The position numbers were made by a program, and so were the translations under genes. Below the pieces are notes generated by a model. It did no database searches. It saw nothing but the letters and a program-made list of their open reading frames with translations, and was not told where the DNA came from. Shown piece after piece: positions 7,434 through 13,862 of a stretch of 15,349 nucleotides of DNA (its first letter is position 1; each line of letters opens with the position of its first letter). Origin of the DNA: Gemmatimonadaceae bacterium (GTDB taxonomy: Bacteria > Gemmatimonadota > Gemmatimonadetes > Gemmatimonadales > Gemmatimonadaceae); the NCBI GenBank assembly GCA_014379705.1, contig JACMLI010000405.1, positions 1 to 15,349 on the forward strand, read 5' to 3'.

Positions 7434-8563
7434 TGCGCCGCAGCATGGAGTTCGACTATCTCATCGTTGGCGCAGGGTTCGCTGGTAGCGTGATCGCCGA
7501 GCGCATGGCGTCGGTGTTCGACAAGCGCGTGCTCATCGTCGACAAGCGACCCCATATCGGTGGGAACGCGTACGACGTCCACGACGACAGCGGCATCCTG
7601 ATTCATAAGTATGGCCCGCACATCTTTCACACCAACTCGCGACAGGTCTTCGACTACCTGTCGCAGTTCACGGAGTGGAGGCCATACCAGCACCGGGTGC
7701 GCGCGAATGTCGATGGGCAGCTCGTGCCGATCCCCATCAACCTCGACACGATCAACACCCTGTACGGCACCAGTTTCACTTCCCACGAGCTCGAGGCCTT
7801 CTTTGCCTCGGTCGCAGAGCCGGTAAGCGAGGTGCGAACATCGGAGGACGTGATCGTCGCCAAGGTCGGGCGGGCGCTGTATGAAAAGTTCTTCCGCAAC
7901 TATACGCGGAAACAGTGGGGCCTCGACCCGTCGGAGCTCGATGCGAAAGTCACCGCACGGGTCCCCGTGCGCACGAATCGCGACGACCGGTACTTCGACG
8001 ATGTGTACCAGGCGATGCCGAAACACGGGTACACCCGGTTGTTCGAGCGCATGCTCGACCACCCGAAGATCAGCATCCTGCTCAACACCGACTATCGCGA
8101 CGTCGAGGGCATTCTCCCATGGAAGGAGATGGTGTACACAGGTCCGATCGACGCCTATTTCGACCAGTGCTACGGGCCGTTGCCGTACCGTTCGATCCAG
8201 TTCCGCTTTGAGACCCAGCACGTCAAGCAGGTACAGCCGGTGGCGGTGATCAACTGGCCGAACGACCACCCGTGGACGCGAGTGACGGAGTTCAAGCACC
8301 TCACCGGTCAGGAACACGAGAGCACGACGCTGGTCTACGAGTACCCGACCGACGCGGGAGATCCCTACTATCCGATCCCACGCGCGGACAACGCCGCCCT
8401 CTACGAACGGTACCGCACACTCTCCCAGGAGAGGCCGGGCGTCCACTTCACGGGCCGGCTCGGCACCTACCGCTACTACAACATGGACCAGGTGGTGGCG
8501 CAGTCGCTGGCGCTCTGCGCACGACTCGCCGGTGTGCGGCGAAGTGAGCTGGCACTGGCATGA
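7433..8563 (+). CDS. glf: UDP-galactopyranose mutase
   Basis: A 376-residue flavoprotein that interconverts UDP-galactopyranose and UDP-galactofuranose, the donor for galactofuranose-containing glycans. The FAD fold begins at once with YLIVGAGFAGSVIAERM (9-25) and IVDKRPHIGGNAYD (35-48). Family signatures follow: KYGPHIFHT (59-67), VPIPINLDTIN (98-108), FFRNYTRKQWG (153-163), VPVRTNRDDRYF (177-188), NWPNDHPWTRVTEFKHLTGQ (274-293), GDPYYPIP (309-316) and GRLGTYRYYNMDQ (341-353). They include the conserved Arg283, Arg342 and Asp352, so the enzyme should be active. The length is typical. The start overlaps the previous stop (TGATG), with GAGGGT before it; Met5 is an alternative. It is followed by a 4-base ATGA overlap with the fusion gene. 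No dedicated galactofuranosyltransferase is seen unless the preceding gene is one. Confidence 0.96.
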   Translation: MRRSMEFDYLIVGAGFAGSVIAERMASVFDKRVLIVDKRPHIGGNAYDVHDDSGILIHKYGPHIFHTNSRQVFDYLSQFTEWRPYQHRVRANVDGQLVPIPINLDTINTLYGTSFTSHELEAFFASVAEPVSEVRTSEDVIVAKVGRALYEKFFRNYTRKQWGLDPSELDAKVTARVPVRTNRDDRYFDDVYQAMPKHGYTRLFERMLDHPKISILLNTDYRDVEGILPWKEMVYTGPIDAYFDQCYGPLPYRSIQFRFETQHVKQVQPVAVINWPNDHPWTRVTEFKHLTGQEHESTTLVYEYPTDAGDPYYPIPRADNAALYERYRTLSQERPGVHFTGRLGTYRYYNMDQVVAQSLALCARLAGVRRSELALA

Positions 8564-10698
8564 CGCATCCGGCCGTTTGGGGGGGATTGGAGTGCACCGT
8601 CAATCGCGTGGGGGATTCGTGGTTCGACCAGGTCGCGCGCTCGGGCCACGACATGCGGCTCGCCGATATCGATCGCTTCGCCGATCTCGGCATTGAAGCG
8701 ATTCGGTATCCGCTGTTGTGGGAGCGGCTGGCGCCTGATCGCCCGGCGCCGCGCTGGGAAAGGATCGATCCCTTCATGGATCGTCTCATGGCAAGCGGGC
8801 TCCAGCCGATCGCCGGCCTCGTGCATCACGGAAGCGGACCACGGTACACGAGCCTCCTCGACCGCAATTTCGGTGAGCGGCTTGCCGACTTTGCGTCCGC
8901 GGTGGCACGGCGTTACTCCCACATCAGGATGTGGACGCCGGTGAACGAGCCCCTGACGACGGCAAGGTTCTGTGGGCTGTATGGCCATTGGCATCCGCAT
9001 GGCCGGGATGACGCGACGTTCGTCCGCGTACTCCTGAATCAGTGCCGCGGCATCGTGCTCGCCATGCGGGCCATTCGCGCCGAGCAGGCCCTTGCACGGT
9101 TCGTATATACCGATGACGGCGGCACCGTCTTCTCGACCGAGCCCCTCGCTGAGCAGGCCACCTTTGAGAACGCCCGGCGCGACCTTGCGCTCGACCTGCT
9201 CTTCGGACGTTGCCATGGCGACCATCCCCTGGTGCCATACCTGCTGGAACACGGCGCCTCGGAAGCCGAACTCGTATGGTTTCAGTCGAACCCGTGCGTT
9301 CCTGACGTCCTCGGCGTGGATTACTATGCCACGAGCGATCGATGGCTCGACCATCGTGTCGACAACTATCCGTCTGATGTCGTTGGAGGAGAGCGACGGC
9401 ACTACGCCGATGTCGCCGCGGCGACGCACGCCCCAGGCTGGCGCGTTGGATTTGCTGCGGCGCTGGAGCGGTGGTACCAACGCTACGGACAGTCGGTGGC
9501 GCTGACCGAAGTGCATCTCGGGTGCACGCGGGAGGAGCAACTGCGCTGGCTGCATGCGGCGTGGTCGGGCGCGTGCGAGGCCCGCGCTGGCGGCGTGCCC
9601 GTAGAGGCGGTGACGGCGTGGGCCCTCCTCGGTACCCACGACTGGAACGTGCTCGCCACGCAGGAGACGGGACACTACGAGAGCGGGGCATTCGATATCA
9701 GGGCCCCCGTGCCGCGGCCGACCGCGATCGCAAGTGCCGTGGAGGAACTCGTGGTCTATGGCGCCATGACGCATCCGGTCGTCAAGAACCCGGGGTGGTG
9801 GTCGGCGAGCCGCAACCAGCCGCTCCTCGAACGACCAAGCGCACGCTCGCGCATCCTCCTGCTCGGTGCCAACGGGACGTTAGGCAGCGCCTTCGCGCGC
9901 CACTGCACTGCTCGAGGCATCCCGCATCTTGCGCTCACGCGGGCCGAAGTCGACATCACCGATGCCATGCAGGTCCGTCGCGCGGTGGCGGCGTGTCGCC
10001 CGTGGGCCGTGATCAACGCGACGGGTTTCGTGCGCGTCGATGACGCCGAGACGCAGTACGAGGCGTGCATGTCGGTGAATGCGACCGGGGCCCTGCACGT
10101 AGGCGAAGCGTGCCGTCGTTCCGGGGCGCGACTCCTCACGTTCTCGTCGGATCTTGTCTTCGATGGGACCGCGGCATCGCCGTATGTCGAGGCGGACGAA
10201 CCGAATCCCCTGGGCGTCTACGGCGCCAGCAAGCACCTGGCGGAAACAGGGCTCCTGGCCAACGACGTCGACGCGATGATCGTGCGGACCAGTGCGTTCT
10301 TCGGGCCGTGGGATGAAGCAAACTTCGTGACGCGCACGCTGCGCGACCTGACGTTGGGGCGTCGCGTCCATGCCCCCACGTCGATCATCACGGCGACCTA
10401 CGTCCCAGCACTCGTCGACGCAGCGCTCGACCTGTTGATCGACGGGGAATCGGGCCTCTGGCACCTGAGCAACGCCGGCACCGTCTCATGGGCCGAGCTC
10501 GCGCGTCGCGCCGCTGAAGCGGCCGATCTCGATGCGACCTTGATCGAGGAGTCCGGCCAGAGCCTGGCGGGCTGGCTGGCGCCGCGGCCGATGTTCAGCC
10601 CCCTCGCCTCGCGGCGATCGACCATCATGCCATCCCTCGACGAATCCCTCGCGGCGTATATGTCGGCTCGGCAACGCCACGTGCCTCTTGCGCCCTAG
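8560..10698 (+). CDS. GH1-like glycosidase fused to an RmlD-like nucleotide-sugar reductase
   Basis: A 712-residue protein of two enzymes in one chain. Residues 1-410 are a GH1-type TIM barrel, with TPVNEP holding the acid/base Glu130 and LTEVHLG holding the likely nucleophile Glu317 (canonical GH1 has TENG there). Residues 430-700 are an extended SDR of the dTDP-4-dehydrorhamnose reductase kind: GANGTLG (436-442), SSDLVFDG, NPLGVYGASKHLAE with Tyr554 and Lys558, RTSAFFGPW and GLWHLSNAGTVSW. Both catalytic sets look intact. The barrel may hydrolyse or transfer a glycosidic bond, while the second domain would reduce a 4-keto nucleotide sugar; no rmlABC genes are present in the window. It is the last gene of its operon, coupled to glf by ATGA. 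Its TAG stop overlaps the stop of the opposing gene. Confidence 0.88.
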   Translation: MTHPAVWGGLECTVNRVGDSWFDQVARSGHDMRLADIDRFADLGIEAIRYPLLWERLAPDRPAPRWERIDPFMDRLMASGLQPIAGLVHHGSGPRYTSLLDRNFGERLADFASAVARRYSHIRMWTPVNEPLTTARFCGLYGHWHPHGRDDATFVRVLLNQCRGIVLAMRAIRAEQALARFVYTDDGGTVFSTEPLAEQATFENARRDLALDLLFGRCHGDHPLVPYLLEHGASEAELVWFQSNPCVPDVLGVDYYATSDRWLDHRVDNYPSDVVGGERRHYADVAAATHAPGWRVGFAAALERWYQRYGQSVALTEVHLGCTREEQLRWLHAAWSGACEARAGGVPVEAVTAWALLGTHDWNVLATQETGHYESGAFDIRAPVPRPTAIASAVEELVVYGAMTHPVVKNPGWWSASRNQPLLERPSARSRILLLGANGTLGSAFARHCTARGIPHLALTRAEVDITDAMQVRRAVAACRPWAVINATGFVRVDDAETQYEACMSVNATGALHVGEACRRSGARLLTFSSDLVFDGTAASPYVEADEPNPLGVYGASKHLAETGLLANDVDAMIVRTSAFFGPWDEANFVTRTLRDLTLGRRVHAPTSIITATYVPALVDAALDLLIDGESGLWHLSNAGTVSWAELARRAAEAADLDATLIEESGQSLAGWLAPRPMFSPLASRRSTIMPSLDESLAAYMSARQRHVPLAP
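10695..10698. other. CTAG shared stop of two convergent genes
   Basis: The palindrome CTAG provides TAG at 10696-10698 for the rightward fusion gene and TAG at 10695-10697 for the leftward GH1 gene. The two reading frames therefore end with a 4-base footprint and no space for a terminator between them. Confidence 0.95.
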
Positions 10699-12029
10699 AC
10701 GCGGACCTTGAGGCGAGCATCGCGGTTCGTGATCTCGAAGAGTTCGCCGTGCGGTACCATGGTCAACTGGCCAAATTCCTTCAGGAGCGCACGATACGCT
10801 ACGGCCACGTCGCGCGGCTTGCGGTTCATGTCGTAGAGACCGCACTCGTTGATCCGGCCGCGTTTCTCGGAGAGGGCGATGTCCCAGTCCACCTGGTCAA
10901 CGAGGCTGTACCAGGTAAAGCCGAGCACGGGCACGCCTTCGCCACGCATCGCGATGATGTTGGCCCATTGCTTCCAGAGCCACGCCGGCGCCAGCGCCGC
11001 GTCGAGCAGGTTCGTCTCGGTGTGCATCAGCGGCCGCCGATAGCGCTGATAGTAGACCTTGGCCATCTGGTACCAGCCAAAGACGTCCTCCGCGAAGAGC
11101 ATGCTGCCATCCGGTAGCAACATGCGCTCGTTGCGTCCGTAATAGTCGATGCCAAGCACCTGAAAGCCCGGCGATTCGCCCGCCATGAACCAGGCGTACT
11201 CATCCCGGCTCAGTCCGTTGTCGAGCAAGTAGCAGAAGACCTCGGCGTCCGGCGGATTACCATAGAGAAGGTCGAGGGCGAGGAAACCCAGCTTGTTCCG
11301 GAGTGAGATGTCGGCGGACGGGACGACGCGCAGGTCATGGGTGTGCTCCGCACTCTCGCTCTGCACGATCACGCAGTTGCGACGACGGCGCAGCAGGCGA
11401 TGACTCGCCAGGATGCTCGCGGCCGCAAGGTGCTTCATGGCCGTGACGAATCCGTGGTCGGTGCGGAGCTGCTCGTTCCAGATGCCATCGTAGGCGCTCA
11501 GTCTAGCCGTCACGTACATCTCGTTGACCGGCGTGTAGAAACGCACCCACGGGTAGCGCACGGCGACGGCATCGGCATAGTCCGCGAAGTGCATGGGCAA
11601 TTCCGGATTCTGGTAATTGCCGAGCCAGTCGGGAACGCCGAAGTGCATCAGGTCGAGGATCGGCGTGAGACCGAGCCGTCGAATCTCGGCCATGGCCTCA
11701 TCGGCGAAGTCCCAGTCGTACTGCCCCGGGCCCCGATGCACGCTGTAGTAGGGGAAGCCGTAACGGATGTACTTCAATCCCAGGTCCGCCACGAGACCGA
11801 GATCCTCGCGCCAGTGCGTGTAGTGTCCGCACTCCTCGAGCATGTCCCGCCGCGTTCGACCGTTGTCGATGGTCGGGTACGAGCATTCGATCCCGGTCGC
11901 GAACATGAAGTTGCGGTCGGTGTCCACGGGGAGCCCCCGGCCATCGGCACCGTCGGCGCCGACGCCACCGCCATAGAGCTCCACCGAATGCGTGTCGTGC
12001 CGGACGAGGTCGAGAAACCCCTGACTCAT
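10695..12029 (-). CDS. GH1-like glycosidase, stand-alone
   Basis: A 444-residue GH1-type protein. It carries TPVNEM with acid/base Glu170 and HTETN with the likely nucleophile Glu338, plus typical barrel strands (IRYGFPYYSVHRGPGQYDWD, PILDLMHFGVPDW). It resembles the barrel of the opposing fusion protein: LALDLLYG, YLLDNGLSRDEYAWF and VLGIDYYGRNERML pair with LALDLLFG, YLLEHGASEAELVWF and VLGVDYYATSDRWL. The substrate is unknown. The absence of a signal peptide suggests a cytosolic enzyme. GGAG lies five bases before the ATG. The gene follows the alcohol dehydrogenase by 52 bases on the same strand and is probably the last gene of the katE operon. Its stop codon lies within the CTAG shared with the convergent gene. 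Confidence 0.88.
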   Translation of the reverse strand: MSQGFLDLVRHDTHSVELYGGGVGADGADGRGLPVDTDRNFMFATGIECSYPTIDNGRTRRDMLEECGHYTHWREDLGLVADLGLKYIRYGFPYYSVHRGPGQYDWDFADEAMAEIRRLGLTPILDLMHFGVPDWLGNYQNPELPMHFADYADAVAVRYPWVRFYTPVNEMYVTARLSAYDGIWNEQLRTDHGFVTAMKHLAAASILASHRLLRRRRNCVIVQSESAEHTHDLRVVPSADISLRNKLGFLALDLLYGNPPDAEVFCYLLDNGLSRDEYAWFMAGESPGFQVLGIDYYGRNERMLLPDGSMLFAEDVFGWYQMAKVYYQRYRRPLMHTETNLLDAALAPAWLWKQWANIIAMRGEGVPVLGFTWYSLVDQVDWDIALSEKRGRINECGLYDMNRKPRDVAVAYRALLKEFGQLTMVPHGELFEITNRDARLKVRV

Positions 12030-12081
12030 TGTGTCTCCATCGTGCTGCCCATTCGTCCACTCCCCCCGACCTTGAGGCGCC

Positions 12082-13260
12082 TCACGCGGCCGGCTTCATC
12101 ACGACCTTGATGCAGCCATCCTGCTTGTCGTTGAACTCTTCATACGCGTGCGGCGCTTCGTCCAGCGAGAGGCGATGCGTCACGATGAATGAGGGATCGA
12201 TGTCTCCGCGCACGATGTGGCGCAGCAGGTGCGCCATGTACTTGTGCGTGTGGGTCTGGCCCATCTTGAAGGTGAGGCCCTTCCCGAACGCGATGCCGAT
12301 CGGAAACTTGTCGCTCATGCCGCTGTAGACCCCCGGGATCGACACGGTGCCACCTGGCCGGCACGCCTGGATCGCTTCGCGCAGCGCGGTGGGACGATCG
12401 GTCTGCAGGCGCAACGCGTGCTTGGCACGATCGTAGAATCCCTCCAACCCCGTCCCATGGGCTTCCATGCCAACCGCATCGATGACGGCGTCGGGGCCGC
12501 GTCCTCCCGTGAGCTCCTTGAGCGCCTCAACGACATCGTCATTCTCTTCGTAGTTGATCGTCATTGAGCCTGCGCCGCGCGCGGCCAGGTCCAGTCGCTC
12601 TGGCACGCGGTCGATGTTGATCACCTGGGCCGCGCCGAAGAGCTTTGCACAGAGGGCGCTCATCAGGCCGACGGGGCCGGCTCCCCAGATGGCGACCGTG
12701 CCCCCCGGTCGAATGTTGCAGTTCTCGGCGGCCATGTAGCCCGTGGAGAGGATGTCGCCAAGGAACAGCACTTGCTCATCGGTCACGTCTTCCTCAATGA
12801 CCAATGGGCCGACGTCGGCGAACGGGACGCGCACGTACTCGGCCTGCCCTCCCGCGTATCCGCCGTACAGGTGGGAATAGCCGAAGAGCCCTGCCCCCGG
12901 ATACCCGGTCACCGCCGCCAGGTCTGCCGCATTCGGGTTGGAGTTCTCGCAGGCCGACCATTCGTCGCGGTTGCAGAAGTAGCATGAGCCGCAGCCGATG
13001 TTGAACGGCACAACGACGCGGTCGCCGACGCGCAGTCGCTTCACCTCGGAACCGACTTCCACCACCTCGCCCATGAATTCGTGGCCGAGGATGTCCCCCT
13101 CCTTCATGGTGGGGTTGTAGCCGTTGTACAGGTGCAGGTCGCTGCCGCAGATCGCGGTGGAGCTCACGCGCACGATGGCGTCGGTGGGGACGATCAGCGT
13201 CGGCTCCGGCACGGAGTCCACCGTCACCTTCTGCCTTCCACTGAAGCACACGGCCTTCAT
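12082..13260 (-). CDS. Zinc-dependent alcohol dehydrogenase, formaldehyde-dehydrogenase-like
   Basis: A 392-residue medium-chain dehydrogenase. The catalytic zinc is expected at Cys38, His60 and Asp169 (ICGSDLH, GHEF, FLGDILSTGY), the pattern of glutathione-independent formaldehyde dehydrogenase. The structural zinc lobe has Cys90, Cys93, Cys96 and Cys104. The Rossmann loop GAGPVG is at 193-198 and is followed by Asp217 in VINID, which favours NAD over NADP. It likely oxidises an alcohol or aldehyde in the cytosol; the true substrate could be formaldehyde or another small aldehyde. It has a very strong ribosome binding site (GAGGAGGT, eight bases before ATG), and its ATG overlaps the stop of the SRPBCC gene (ATGA). 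It is part of the katE operon. No key residue is missing. Confidence 0.93.
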   Translation of the reverse strand: MKAVCFSGRQKVTVDSVPEPTLIVPTDAIVRVSSTAICGSDLHLYNGYNPTMKEGDILGHEFMGEVVEVGSEVKRLRVGDRVVVPFNIGCGSCYFCNRDEWSACENSNPNAADLAAVTGYPGAGLFGYSHLYGGYAGGQAEYVRVPFADVGPLVIEEDVTDEQVLFLGDILSTGYMAAENCNIRPGGTVAIWGAGPVGLMSALCAKLFGAAQVINIDRVPERLDLAARGAGSMTINYEENDDVVEALKELTGGRGPDAVIDAVGMEAHGTGLEGFYDRAKHALRLQTDRPTALREAIQACRPGGTVSIPGVYSGMSDKFPIGIAFGKGLTFKMGQTHTHKYMAHLLRHIVRGDIDPSFIVTHRLSLDEAPHAYEEFNDKQDGCIKVVMKPAA

Positions 13261-13841
13261 GGCGATACCTCCTCGATACGTGATTGCGGCACGACGCGAC
13301 CGGGCGCCGGAATGGCCTCACGCTCCTCTTCGAGCGCGTCCTGCTGTGCCGGTCCGCGGGACTGGCCATGCGTCGTCGCAAAGCCCCCCGTCTCGAGCAG
13401 CTGCTTGAAGCGCACGAGGTCCTTGACGAGCTGCCGTTTCGGGTCGTCCCCGGTGAGCTTGGCTACCCCTGCGCCAAGCGCACGTCCTGGCGGCTCCCAG
13501 TTGAGCGCGACACGCATCTCGGTGGCGCATCCCTGAAGCGCACGCTTGAACCGGACCTCGCCGGAATTGGCGACGTCGGCGTTAGGCAGCGAACGCCAGG
13601 CGATCACTTCTCCCGGCACGTCAGCCACGAGTTCCGCGTCCCACTCCACGGTGCCGCCGGGCGCCTTGACGATCCAGTGCGACTGCGTGCCCTCCTCCTG
13701 CACGCTGACCAGGCTCTCCATGAACACCGGGAGCGACTCGAGGTCCCGCCACGCCCCGTACACCTCCACCGGTTCGCGCTGGATCGTCATCGTGTGCGTG
13801 ACGCGTCGCGCGCCGGTCGATTCCTTGTCTTCGTGTGCCAT
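13257..13841 (-). CDS. SRPBCC (START-like) family protein
   Basis: A 194-residue protein with one SRPBCC/polyketide-cyclase-type domain over about 12-150: VTHTMTIQREPVEVYGAWRDLESLPVF opens the helix-grip fold, followed by SHWIVKAPGG, WDAELVADVPGEVIAWRSLP, GEVRFKRAL and the long C-terminal helix KRQLVKDLVRFKQLLETG. Residues 155-194 are a polar, probably disordered tail rich in Glu, Gln and Pro. Proteins of this subgroup (COG5637-like) bind hydrophobic ligands in a central cavity; no enzymatic activity can be read from sequence. GGAGGAG lies four bases before the ATG. It sits between katE (21-base gap) and the dehydrogenase (ATGA overlap), suggesting a helper role in stress or aldehyde metabolism. 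Confidence 0.88.
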   Translation of the reverse strand: MAHEDKESTGARRVTHTMTIQREPVEVYGAWRDLESLPVFMESLVSVQEEGTQSHWIVKAPGGTVEWDAELVADVPGEVIAWRSLPNADVANSGEVRFKRALQGCATEMRVALNWEPPGRALGAGVAKLTGDDPKRQLVKDLVRFKQLLETGGFATTHGQSRGPAQQDALEEEREAIPAPGRVVPQSRIEEVSP

Positions 13842-13862
13842 GGCACTCCTCCGGGCGTGAAC

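Noticed and set aside
7157..9774. Long minus-strand open frames opposite glf and the fusion gene
   Set aside because: Both are antisense to proteins with clear family motifs and have no recognisable domain of their own.
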